Source of the DNA: Chryseobacterium culicis
GTDB taxonomy: Bacteria; Bacteroidota; Bacteroidia; Flavobacteriales; Weeksellaceae
Assembly (NCBI RefSeq): GCF_900108365.1
Contig: NZ_FNWQ01000005.1
Span: 62,001 to 126,000 of the forward strand
Length of the DNA stretch: 64,000 nt
Direction: 5' to 3'
In this document: positions 15,537 to 23,891 of the stretch, one piece after another
How positions within the stretch are numbered: the first letter of the stretch is position 1
Layout of the letters: each line of letters starts with the position of its first letter
Position numbers and translations under genes: made by a program
The notes under the pieces: model-generated
The model's database searches: none
The model's input: only the letters and a program-made list of their open reading frames with translations
What the model was told of the DNA's origin: nothing

Positions 15537-15585
15537 AATTATACTGTTATGGTGGTTAATTTATAATAACGCAGTTTTACAAATT

Positions 15586-16428
15586 TTATTTCAATTTTTC
15601 TTTTATAAAATCAATACATTTTTCAGTTACGCTATCTAAATCTTGTGGCAGCACAGTATCTGTCCAGGGTTCTTTCGCTCCGAAAGTATGGTTGGCTTTT
15701 TCAATCAGAAACAGTTCAGAATTCGGGTGGAGAAGATGAAGATGCTCCGCCTGCTTTACTTCTACAGCTTCGTCTTCTGTTCCATGAATAATCAGCATAT
15801 AAGCTTTAGCCATTTCAGTCGCCCGTTCTACATCAAAACGATGAATATTGTTCTCATAATCTTCATAAAACTGATAATAATGCGGCATTTGCTGTTTTGT
15901 ACGGCCGTTCAGCGCATAATACACTCCATTATTTTTCCAGTCGCTCAATGCCTCTCCCTTGGGAAAACGGTCTAAGGTATCTACACTTGCCAATGTAATC
16001 AAACCATTAATTCTTTCGTCCTCGCAGGTTTTGATAATAGAAATTCCTCCTCCTCTGCTGTGCCCTATCAGAACGATTTTTTCATTATCCACATGCGGAT
16101 CTCTACTAAAATGATCAATCACCACACCAAGGTCAGAAAGCTCTTTAGAATAATTGTTATGGCCAAAAGCTTCAAGATCTCCAAAATTATGAGGATCCTC
16201 CACTGTTGTCCCATTATGAGAAAAATTAAACTTCACAAAGAAAAATCCTGCCTCGGCAAACTTTTCTGCCATCAGATTCCAGGCTCCCCAATCCTTGTAG
16301 CCTTTATATCCGTGCACAAATATCACTAACGGAAGCTTTTGCCCATTGTCTTTGTAAAAAGCGTCAGCAAGAAAGGTTTTTGTTTCTTTATTCTCTAAAC
16401 GGATATTCTTTTGATTAATTAAATTCAT
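15586..16428 (-). CDS. Alpha/beta hydrolase, dienelactone hydrolase/esterase-like
   Basis: 280 residues, cytoplasmic. The oxyanion region VIFVHGYKGYKDWGAW, the nucleophile elbow GHSRGG with S124, an acid region LIIHGTEDEAVEV and the catalytic His in KANHTFGA are all present, giving a complete triad. The layout is that of BAAT/DLH-like peptidase/esterase hydrolases; the substrate is unknown. It is divergent from the HipA-like kinase gene, with a 135-base gap that contains the latter's promoter. Confidence 0.85.
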   Translation of the reverse strand: MNLINQKNIRLENKETKTFLADAFYKDNGQKLPLVIFVHGYKGYKDWGAWNLMAEKFAEAGFFFVKFNFSHNGTTVEDPHNFGDLEAFGHNNYSKELSDLGVVIDHFSRDPHVDNEKIVLIGHSRGGGISIIKTCEDERINGLITLASVDTLDRFPKGEALSDWKNNGVYYALNGRTKQQMPHYYQFYEDYENNIHRFDVERATEMAKAYMLIIHGTEDEAVEVKQAEHLHLLHPNSELFLIEKANHTFGAKEPWTDTVLPQDLDSVTEKCIDFIKEKLK

Positions 16429-16551
16429 ATGCAGATATTCTTTGTATTAGAGTCTTGTTTGAAACGGAAATTTATGAAAAAATCTCCGTTTTTGGTTCCT
16501 GATTTCTTATTTCTTTCTCTTTAGTGAAGCCTAAGTTTATAAAAATAGCCT

Positions 16552-16559
16552 TATTTTTG
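16552..16559 (+). promoter_or_regulatory. -7 element placed directly before the HipA-like gene
   Basis: TATTTTTG matches TAnnTTTG and ends only 4 bases before ATG 16564. Transcription would start at or next to the ATG, so the mRNA is probably leaderless. Confidence 0.5.
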
Positions 16560-16563
16560 CTTC

Positions 16564-17337
16564 ATGCAGAATTTAAGAACTGTAACCGTGATGCGTTACA
16601 TTCTGCCTTTGAGAGAAGGAGGATCTCTTCCGGCTCTGGCAGAAGCTGATGATGATTTCAAGTACGTATTAAAATTCCGTGGTGCAGGCCATGGAGTAAA
16701 AATGCTGATCTCCGAACTACTGGGCGGAAAGATTACAGAAGCTTTAGGACTGAAGATTCCTGAACTTGTGTTTATCAACCTTGATGCTGATTTCGGAAGA
16801 ACGGAAGCGGATGAAGAAATACAGGACCTCCTGAAACATTCGGAAGGCCTGAATCTTGGACTGCACTATCTTTCCGGTTCTATCACCTATGATCCCGGAG
16901 TACGTGTGGATCCGCTTTTAGCCTCAAAAATTGTATGGCTGGATGCATTCATTACCAATATAGACCGTACCTTTAAAAATACCAATATGCTGATGTGGCA
17001 TAAAGAACTTTGGATCATAGATAATGGGGCTTCATTCTATTTCCACCACTCCTGGCAGAATTTTGATGCTGCGGCCAAGACTCCTTTCAAATATGTGAAA
17101 GACCACGTGCTTCTTCCTAAGGCAAAAATGCTTGACGAAGCAGATCAATTTGCCCATGAAGTTTTGAATGATGCTCTTTTCAGAGAAATTGTTAACTCAA
17201 TTCCTGAGGACTGGTTACAGTGGAATGATGCTGACCAGACGCCGGAAGAAATCCGTGAGATCTATTTTCAGTTTATGAAAACCAGATTAGAAAATTCTCA
17301 AATCTTTGTAAACGAAGCGAAAAATGCAAGAGGATAA
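16564..17337 (+). CDS. HipA-like kinase family protein
   Basis: 257 residues with kinase-type landmarks of the compact HipA-like (HipA_2) group: K37 in YVLKFRG as the candidate ATP lysine, a catalytic-loop-like stretch D134-R-T-F-K-N139-T-N141, and D153-N-G in LWIIDNGASF as the metal-binding DFG equivalent. It lacks the N-terminal HipA regulatory lobe and is much shorter than HipA (about 440 residues). Its last 14 bases overlap the DUF3037 gene, indicating translational coupling. HipA kinases phosphorylate translation-related proteins in toxin-antitoxin systems; whether this one is a toxin is unproven. No HipB-like HTH antitoxin is adjacent. Confidence 0.85.
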   Translation: MQNLRTVTVMRYILPLREGGSLPALAEADDDFKYVLKFRGAGHGVKMLISELLGGKITEALGLKIPELVFINLDADFGRTEADEEIQDLLKHSEGLNLGLHYLSGSITYDPGVRVDPLLASKIVWLDAFITNIDRTFKNTNMLMWHKELWIIDNGASFYFHHSWQNFDAAAKTPFKYVKDHVLLPKAKMLDEADQFAHEVLNDALFREIVNSIPEDWLQWNDADQTPEEIREIYFQFMKTRLENSQIFVNEAKNARG

Positions 17338-17707
17338 AATATATGAATACGCGGTAATACGCCTGGTACCGAAAGTTGAAAGAGAAGAATTTTTCAATAT
17401 CGGGCTGGTGATGTTTTCTAAGAAAGAAAAATTCATCAGAGTGGAGTTTTATTTGTGTCCGGACAAGTTCAAACTGATGCACAGCAAATTGGATTATGAT
17501 GATGTGATTCACAATCTGGAAAGCTTTCAGAAGATTGCGAATGGTGACAAACACGGCGGTCCGATTGCTTTTCTGGATATTCCTGAGCGCTTCCGCTGGC
17601 TGACGGCTGTAAGAAGCTCTGTTGTGCAGACTTCACGCCCTCATCCGGGAAAATCCAAAGACCTGAATGCTACTTTTGGTAAGCTTTTTGAGGAGTTAGT
17701 AAAATAA
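17324..17707 (+). CDS. DUF3037 protein
   Basis: 127 residues, matching the DUF3037 pattern: YEYAVIRLVPKVEREEFFNIGLVMFS at the start, FYLCPDKFKLMHS in the middle, and FRWLTAVRSSVVQTSRPHPG near the end, followed by a C-terminal FGKLFEELV helix. Function unknown in the family. It overlaps the HipA-like kinase by 14 bases; the two families are commonly neighbours in bacteria, so DUF3037 is a plausible partner, regulator or substrate of the kinase. Only 21 bases separate it from the next hydrolase, which may be read through. Confidence 0.85.
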   Translation: MQEDKIYEYAVIRLVPKVEREEFFNIGLVMFSKKEKFIRVEFYLCPDKFKLMHSKLDYDDVIHNLESFQKIANGDKHGGPIAFLDIPERFRWLTAVRSSVVQTSRPHPGKSKDLNATFGKLFEELVK

Positions 17708-17728
17708 CGTTTCCTTAAAAAATTTATT

Positions 17729-18766
17729 ATGAATTTATCGACAAACAACATATCAGATTACAGGTTTTTCACAAACCTGTTTTTTGTTTTAATTCTAAGT
17801 TTTTCTAATTCATTTTTTTCACAGGGCTTTTCTCAGGTACAGACAAAGACTCCACCTGTAAAGAGTACACTACTTCCTGAGATAGCGCATCTGTCTGAGG
17901 ACATTGCATATACAACCAACAAAAAAGGAAATGCTGTAAAGCTGGATGTTTTTACTCCTAAAAACGGGACTTCCGGCCAGCTGTTCCCTGTACTGATCTA
18001 TGTTCACGGCGGCGGATGGATCGGTGGTGATAAAGTCATTCACGCTGATAATTATGTAGAAACAACCATTGCCAAGCTGATGGCTAAGCAATATGCCGTT
18101 GTCAGTATCAATTATACACTTCTGAATGACAGCACCCACTTTCCATTGCCTTTGGAAGATACGAAAGATGCCGTAAGATGGGTGAGAAAAAATGCTGCAC
18201 AGTATCATTTTGATACAAACAATATTGGTTTGTTCGGAGCTTCAGCCGGTGCTCATCTATCTATGATGGCTGCTTACACTCCGGATAATACCTACTTTGG
18301 AAATCCGGAACTTTCCTCTTATTCTTCCCAAGTAAATTATGTGATTGATCATTATGGACCGGCAGACCTCAACACGCTTTTTCACACAAAATTAGGAACG
18401 ATTCCGGTAGGACTTATTGGGTTAATGTCCAAAAAAATTGTCGGTTTACAGGAAAATCTGGTCAGAGGAATTTCCGGATATAATATCAGAAAAGATCAGG
18501 ACAGAGCCATTGATTATCTTAAAACGATGTCTCCGGTTAATTTTGTTTCGGCAGCAGTTCCTACTTTGATTGTTCAGGGCAATAATGATAAAATTGTCCC
18601 ATTAAAACAGTCTAAAAAGCTTCACAGAAAATTAAACAGGGCGGGAATACAGAACTCGCTGATCATTGTAGACGGCGGAGTACATGGATTTGGGACTACT
18701 GATAAAGCTTATCTTGATCAACTTACAGATCAAATGGTGGATTTTGTTATTTCACAAAAAAAATAA
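17729..18766 (+). CDS. Exported alpha/beta hydrolase (esterase/lipase, carboxylesterase-like)
   Basis: 345 residues with a hydrophobic N-terminal segment at about 14-34 (FFTNLFFVLILSFSNSFFSQ) that may act as signal peptide. The oxyanion motif HGGGW is at 93-97, the nucleophile is S172 in GASAGAH, the acid is in GNNDKIVPL and the His in GGVHGFGTT. This is the BD-FAE/acetyl-xylan or feruloyl esterase-like branch of alpha/beta hydrolases; the natural ester is unknown. It begins 21 bases after DUF3037, probably by chance of packing rather than function. Confidence 0.82.
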   Translation: MNLSTNNISDYRFFTNLFFVLILSFSNSFFSQGFSQVQTKTPPVKSTLLPEIAHLSEDIAYTTNKKGNAVKLDVFTPKNGTSGQLFPVLIYVHGGGWIGGDKVIHADNYVETTIAKLMAKQYAVVSINYTLLNDSTHFPLPLEDTKDAVRWVRKNAAQYHFDTNNIGLFGASAGAHLSMMAAYTPDNTYFGNPELSSYSSQVNYVIDHYGPADLNTLFHTKLGTIPVGLIGLMSKKIVGLQENLVRGISGYNIRKDQDRAIDYLKTMSPVNFVSAAVPTLIVQGNNDKIVPLKQSKKLHRKLNRAGIQNSLIIVDGGVHGFGTTDKAYLDQLTDQMVDFVISQKK

Positions 18767-18959
18767 TATACATACACGCATTCATATTTATTATAAAACA
18801 TTATAAATCAATAAAATAAACTTATATAAATTCACAAATTTGCTAGATTGATATACTTATTGATATTTTTCATTGAGAATTAATTACCTTGGCTATTGTT
18901 TAAATTATTAACAATAAAAACACCAATACTTTCATTTTTTATCAATAAAAATATGCAAT

Positions 18960-20801
18960 ATGGAATCTTTAAACAATATCAATGCGCTTACCCTTATCTT
19001 TGTATCTGTTCTTATTTTTGCGATAGCATACCGTTTTTATGGTATTTTCATCGCGAATAAAGTTCTGCGGCTTAATGACCAGAATATGACACCGGCTGTG
19101 GAATTTGCAGATGGTAAAGATTATGTTGCTACGAATAAAAATGTACTTTTCGGACACCATTTTGCGGCAATTGCTGCTGCCGGGCCTTTGGTAGGGCCTG
19201 TTTTGGCGGCACAGTTCGGGTATCTTCCCGGCGCTTTATGGATCCTGATCGGATGTGTTCTGGGCGGTGGAGTTCATGATATGATTGTGCTTTTTGCCTC
19301 AGTGAGGCATAAAGGTCAGAGTCTTGCAACAATTGCTTCAAAAGAAATCGGAAAGACCACAGGAACCGTGGCTGGATTTGCCATCCTTTTCATCCTGATT
19401 CTTACATTGGCGGGTTTATCTTTAGCCTGTATCAATGCAATGCACGAAGCTTCATGGTCTCTTTTTACCGTTGTGATCACAATGCCGATTGCCATCATTA
19501 TGGGACTGATTATGCGTTATAAAAAGAACAGTGTTCTTTTTGCCAGTATTTTAGGAGGCATTCTTTTGATTGCTGGGATTATCGGAGGACATACGCTGAT
19601 GCAGAATCCTACTATGAATGGTTTATTTTCGTGGGATATCAAAACAATTTCTATCGCCATTCCTTTGTATGGTTTTATTGCCTCGGTATTACCGGTATGG
19701 CTTCTTTTGGTTCCTAGGGATTATTTGTCAACCTATTTAAAGATCGGAACTATTATTATGCTGGCAATAGGAGTCATTGTTATTCATCCTACGATTCAGA
19801 TGCCGGCTATTACAGCTTTTGTTAACGGCGGTGGACCGATCATTGGCGGGCCTGTACTTCCTTTTATTTTCATTGTGATTGCCTGTGGCGCTATTTCGGG
19901 ATTCCATGCAGTGATTGCTACAGGAACTACTCCGAAAATGCTGAATAAGGAAAGAGAAATTCTTTTTGTAGGTTATGGAGCGATGCTTGTAGAAGGTTTT
20001 GTGGCCCTGATGGCACTTATTGCGGCATCTACGCTGATGCCGGGTGATTACTTTGCCATCAATACCCCCAAAGAGGCTTATGATTCTTTTCTGGCCGCAC
20101 ATCCTTCCCTCCATGGTGTCGATATTGATTATTATTCGCAGAAAATAGGTATTGATCTGTATGGCAGAACTGGAGGAGCTGTATCGCTGGCGGTAGGAAT
20201 GGCTCACATCTTTAATAAAATTCCTTACATGGATCAGCTGACAGCTTATTGGTATAATTTCGCGATTATGTTTGAGGCCGTATTTATTCTTACAGCCATT
20301 GATGCAGGAACAAGAGTCGGACGCTTCTTTTTACAGGAAATGCTGGGGTCCGTGGTGCCTAAATTTAATGATAAAAACTGGATCCCGGGAATTATCATCA
20401 GTAGTATTCTTTTCACTTTTGCATGGGGATATCTGGTGTATACCGGAAATGTAAACAGCATCTGGCCGCTGTTTGGAATCAGCAATCAGCTGCTTGCTGC
20501 CTGCGGGCTTATTGTCTGCACCACAATGCTGATAAGAATGAACAGAGGGAAATATGCTTTATGCTCGGCTATTCCTGGTGTTTTCATGGCCGGAATTACT
20601 TTCTGGGCGGGTTATATTCAGGTAACGGCTATTTATATTCCGAAAGGACAGTACTTGCTGGCAGTTTTAGCAGCAACCGCAATGATTCTTATGCTCATTG
20701 TATTCATAGGCGCTTTCAGAAAATGGTATCAGCTTCTTCAGATTAACAGGACCGAAATTGACCATTATGGTGAACCTGTGAAAGAACTGGTAGAAAGATA
20801 A
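18960..20801 (+). CDS. cstA: Carbon starvation protein CstA family transporter
   Basis: 613 residues with about 16 hydrophobic segments. The N-terminal region has YRFYGIFIANKVL, then PAVEFADGKDYVATNKNVLFGHHFAAIAAAGPLVGPVLAAQFGYLPGALWI-type CstA motifs, and GFHAVIATGTTPKML, DAGTRVGRFFLQE and FGISNQLLAA further on. Family members import peptides or pyruvate, induced under carbon limitation. Located in the cytoplasmic membrane. It stands alone, preceded by a 193-base AT-rich gap and followed by a strong terminator. Confidence 0.92.
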   Translation: MESLNNINALTLIFVSVLIFAIAYRFYGIFIANKVLRLNDQNMTPAVEFADGKDYVATNKNVLFGHHFAAIAAAGPLVGPVLAAQFGYLPGALWILIGCVLGGGVHDMIVLFASVRHKGQSLATIASKEIGKTTGTVAGFAILFILILTLAGLSLACINAMHEASWSLFTVVITMPIAIIMGLIMRYKKNSVLFASILGGILLIAGIIGGHTLMQNPTMNGLFSWDIKTISIAIPLYGFIASVLPVWLLLVPRDYLSTYLKIGTIIMLAIGVIVIHPTIQMPAITAFVNGGGPIIGGPVLPFIFIVIACGAISGFHAVIATGTTPKMLNKEREILFVGYGAMLVEGFVALMALIAASTLMPGDYFAINTPKEAYDSFLAAHPSLHGVDIDYYSQKIGIDLYGRTGGAVSLAVGMAHIFNKIPYMDQLTAYWYNFAIMFEAVFILTAIDAGTRVGRFFLQEMLGSVVPKFNDKNWIPGIIISSILFTFAWGYLVYTGNVNSIWPLFGISNQLLAACGLIVCTTMLIRMNRGKYALCSAIPGVFMAGITFWAGYIQVTAIYIPKGQYLLAVLAATAMILMLIVFIGAFRKWYQLLQINRTEIDHYGEPVKELVER

Positions 20802-20821
20802 AATTCCGATTATATATAGTA

Positions 20822-20853
20822 AAAACAGTTCAGAAATTCTGAACTGTTTTTTT
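20822..20853 (+). terminator. Terminator after cstA
   Basis: AACAGTTCAGAA (20824-20835) / TTCTGAACTGTT (20837-20848) followed by seven Ts; also placed to end the converging receptor gene. Confidence 0.9.
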
Positions 20854-20877
20854 ATGAGGATTATGTCCTGTTTTTAT

Positions 20878-23646
20878 TTAGAAGTTGAAATTAAGTCTTG
20901 CAAAAACATACCTGCCATTCTGCCCGAACTGTGAAGTGGAACGGGAATAAATAAACTGATCGTTATTGGTAGAAGCAGGCAGGTTCTTTGTTGGGTAAAT
21001 ATCAAACAAGTTGTTTACTCCTAAAGTCAGTCCCACATTTTTGGTAAACTGATAAGCGGCAGATATATCCGTAATAATTTTATCACCGATTTGCTGGTGT
21101 TCATTAAAATCAATGATACCGTCTCCGTTCACATCAATAATATCCGCTCCCGTTACTTTACCAAAATAGGTATTTCTCAGATAGAAACTTGCACCCTTCC
21201 ATGAAAGCGTATGGGAAAGACTGGCTTTCACTCTAGGAACGGCTTCTTCCAGATAGACTCTTGATTTTTCAGAGAAATAGATCTTTTCAAGCTGTGGCGA
21301 CTGTAGAAGTCCCGCTGAGTGAATATCACCAACCTGTTTAGTTTTATTAAGGTTAATCGCAAAATTGTTATCCAGTTTAAATCCTGAGAACCTGGCGTTA
21401 TGGGAAATAACAACATCCAGCCCTTTTGTTTCCGTATCAATGGCATTGGTAAAGAACTGCGCAGCATTGATTCCCAACTGATCATAAGCTTCCTGTGCTT
21501 TCTGCGGAACACTTGCTCTCAGGAATTGGTCTGTAAGGATAATGCGGTTGTCAATTCTTGTGAAATATCCGTCTGCCGTAAAGGTAAGGCTGGCAGAAGG
21601 AATTCTGTAGGTAAATCCTACACTGGCAGACTTGGAGGTTTCCTGCTTCAGTTTTGGCATATCCAGCAATCCAGCCAGCTGAGAATCGTTACTGAAGGTT
21701 CCTACTTCCAGAAGTTGATTATTGGTGAATAATGTAGACGTTACATTATAATAAATCTGGTGAATAGATGGCGCTCGGAATCCTGTAGAACCGGCAAATC
21801 TCACATTGAAATCCGGAGCTACTTTGATTCTTGATGCCAATTTATAATTGAATGTAGACCCGAAGTCGGAATAATTTTCATATCTCGCTGCAGCATCTAC
21901 CAGTAACCAGTTGGTAAAATTAAATTCAACATCGGCGTAGGCTGCTACCGACTGTCTGTTTTTATCTACAGCATTTCCCGGTTTAAATCCGTTGAACACC
22001 TGAGATCCGCCGGGAAGTGCTGCACCAAAGAAATCTGTAGGTCTCACAGAATTTCCGTTCCATACATTTCCGGCAGCATCATAAGTTGCATAAGAAGCTT
22101 CTTCACCCTGAGTAATTTTAAAATTCTCATAACGATGCTCTGCTCCAAACGCTACGTTGATTCCCTCCCATACATCATATTTTTTAGAGAAATCTAAATT
22201 GATGGTATTCTGAGAAAACCGTAATCCTCCTGCATCAAATTCTCTTGGTGAAGCAAAACGAAGGGATGTATTTCCGGTATTCTGAATATTATAGGTAAAT
22301 GAATTCTGCCCGTATGTATTACTGAAATCAATATTCCAGCCATCCCAGTTTCCTTTGATACCGGCAGCTAATGAGATATCCTGAATATCTGTTCCAATCT
22401 GCGGAAGATAACCGTTAGGATATAATCCTGTAAAGGTTCTGCTTTCGCTTGGTCTTCTGTAAAATCCTCCTGAAGTTCCGTGTCTTATGCTGTAACCGCC
22501 AAAAGTATACACTTTCCAGTTATCACTTACAGGAATCTCAGCATTCACAAAAAGCTGATGATTGTTAAGCTTCGACTGCCCTACCTGCATATTGAAATCT
22601 TTTCTGTTTTGTCCTCTGTAAGCCAGTTCCTGATCGGTAAAATAATTAAGCTGATCTCTGGTAAAATTGGACGATTTCAAAACATTTTGCAGTGCTGAAA
22701 TAGTGTTGGCTCCCTGGATAGCTGTTTGCAGTCCCTGAGAGAAATAGCTTACATCCTGCGCATACTGATGGATGTAATTTACAATCTGCTGTGAATTGGG
22801 GGTATTTCCAATATTCGTAAATAGAGAAGAAAGGTTTACACCGTTATTCAATGCACGCTGTTCAATTGCATTATAGGCATTGTAAATAGGACCGCTTTCC
22901 GTTCCCGCTCTGTATGTTGGGTTTCTGAATTGTGAAGACCACGTGATATTAAAGAAACCTCCTTTGGTTCCGATTTTATTCCCATAGTTTAAATCCAGCT
23001 GAATATTCTGGCCGTCAAAATCTCCGGTATGATCATTTGCGGTTGGCGTAAGGTTTCCTCCATAGCTTATCTGCCCTGTTAGTTTTCCGGTATCTTTTTT
23101 TAATTCAAGGTTGATTACTCCGGCAATGGCATCAGATCCGTACTGTGCAGAAGCTCCGTCTCTTAACACTTCTATTCTGTTTAAGGCAAAAGAAGGAATG
23201 GCATTCAAATCGGTTCCTACCGTACCTCTTCCGGGTGTTCCGTTTACGTTTACCAGTGCTGAAGTATGTCTTCTTTTCCCGTTCACCAAAACCAAAACCT
23301 GGTCTGGCCCTAAACCTCTCAGCTGGGCAGGGTCCAAATGATCTGTCCCATCAGAATTCGTCTGAATTGTAGAAGTAAACGAAGGGGCAACAGCATTAAG
23401 AATCTGCCCGATATTGGTCTGCGGAAGAATAATTGAAGATTCCTTTACGTTGAATACATCTACAGGAACCGGACTGTCTACTTTGGATCTGGCTCCGGCT
23501 CTGGAACCCAGTACGACAACTTCTTCTACATTATTGGTCTTTATAGAGTCTTTATTTGTTTTTATGCTGTCTTTTTCCTGACCGTAGGTAAATACACCGA
23601 GGAAAAAAAGAACAGAAGCCGAAAGAATAGTTTTCTTATTATTCAT
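20878..23646 (-). CDS. TonB-dependent receptor (large)
   Basis: 922 residues. Signal peptide to about residue 22 (VFTYGQ), a tandem heptad KDSIKTN-KDSIKTN, a TonB-box-like VEEVVVLGSRAG, a plug with INLDPAQLRGLGPDQVLVLVNGKRRH-type features (PAQLRGLGPDQVLVLVNGK) and IEVLRDGASAQYGSDAIAGVINLELKK, and a long barrel ending in GRYVFARLNFNF with a terminal Phe. This belongs to the broad iron-complex/vitamin-type receptor group with RDGASAQYGSDA plug; no lid-forming SusD partner is near, so it is not a SusC. Ligand unknown. A clean promoter lies at 23686-23715. Confidence 0.88.
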   Translation of the reverse strand: MNNKKTILSASVLFFLGVFTYGQEKDSIKTNKDSIKTNNVEEVVVLGSRAGARSKVDSPVPVDVFNVKESSIILPQTNIGQILNAVAPSFTSTIQTNSDGTDHLDPAQLRGLGPDQVLVLVNGKRRHTSALVNVNGTPGRGTVGTDLNAIPSFALNRIEVLRDGASAQYGSDAIAGVINLELKKDTGKLTGQISYGGNLTPTANDHTGDFDGQNIQLDLNYGNKIGTKGGFFNITWSSQFRNPTYRAGTESGPIYNAYNAIEQRALNNGVNLSSLFTNIGNTPNSQQIVNYIHQYAQDVSYFSQGLQTAIQGANTISALQNVLKSSNFTRDQLNYFTDQELAYRGQNRKDFNMQVGQSKLNNHQLFVNAEIPVSDNWKVYTFGGYSIRHGTSGGFYRRPSESRTFTGLYPNGYLPQIGTDIQDISLAAGIKGNWDGWNIDFSNTYGQNSFTYNIQNTGNTSLRFASPREFDAGGLRFSQNTINLDFSKKYDVWEGINVAFGAEHRYENFKITQGEEASYATYDAAGNVWNGNSVRPTDFFGAALPGGSQVFNGFKPGNAVDKNRQSVAAYADVEFNFTNWLLVDAAARYENYSDFGSTFNYKLASRIKVAPDFNVRFAGSTGFRAPSIHQIYYNVTSTLFTNNQLLEVGTFSNDSQLAGLLDMPKLKQETSKSASVGFTYRIPSASLTFTADGYFTRIDNRIILTDQFLRASVPQKAQEAYDQLGINAAQFFTNAIDTETKGLDVVISHNARFSGFKLDNNFAINLNKTKQVGDIHSAGLLQSPQLEKIYFSEKSRVYLEEAVPRVKASLSHTLSWKGASFYLRNTYFGKVTGADIIDVNGDGIIDFNEHQQIGDKIITDISAAYQFTKNVGLTLGVNNLFDIYPTKNLPASTNNDQFIYSRSTSQFGQNGRYVFARLNFNF

Positions 23647-23685
23647 AGGTTAGAATTTGATTAACATTTATGTTTTTACAAGGTG

Positions 23686-23715
23686 CAAATGTAAAATTTA
23701 TTTATTAGTCCACAA
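23686..23715 (-). promoter_or_regulatory. Promoter of the large TonB receptor
   Basis: On the minus strand TTG (23715-23713), 19 bases, TACATTTG (23693-23686); ATG follows 39 bases later. One of the best promoter matches in the window. Confidence 0.75.
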
Positions 23716-23840
23716 AAATAATAGACTTTGTTTTTGTAAAAAATTGTTATCGTTTCTTTCTATCCCTCGTTTAAAGTTATGATAAATTAAGGAAACATCC
23801 ATAAAGAACATCGACATTTCGAACTTCGCATTTAAACATA

Positions 23841-23866
23841 AAAAAACGGATCCAAAATGGGATCCG
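23841..23866 (-). terminator. Terminator after the UvrD/PcrA helicase
   Basis: Minus-strand stem CGGATCC / GGATCCG (23866-23860 with 23853-23847) followed by a six-base T-run, 26 bases after the helicase stop. Confidence 0.8.
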
Positions 23867-23891
23867 CTTTTCTTATATTTTATTTTCGAAA

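Noticed and set aside
19737-20207. A 156-codon minus-strand frame inside cstA
   Set aside because: Antisense to an intact CstA coding region with membrane-segment composition; no motifs.
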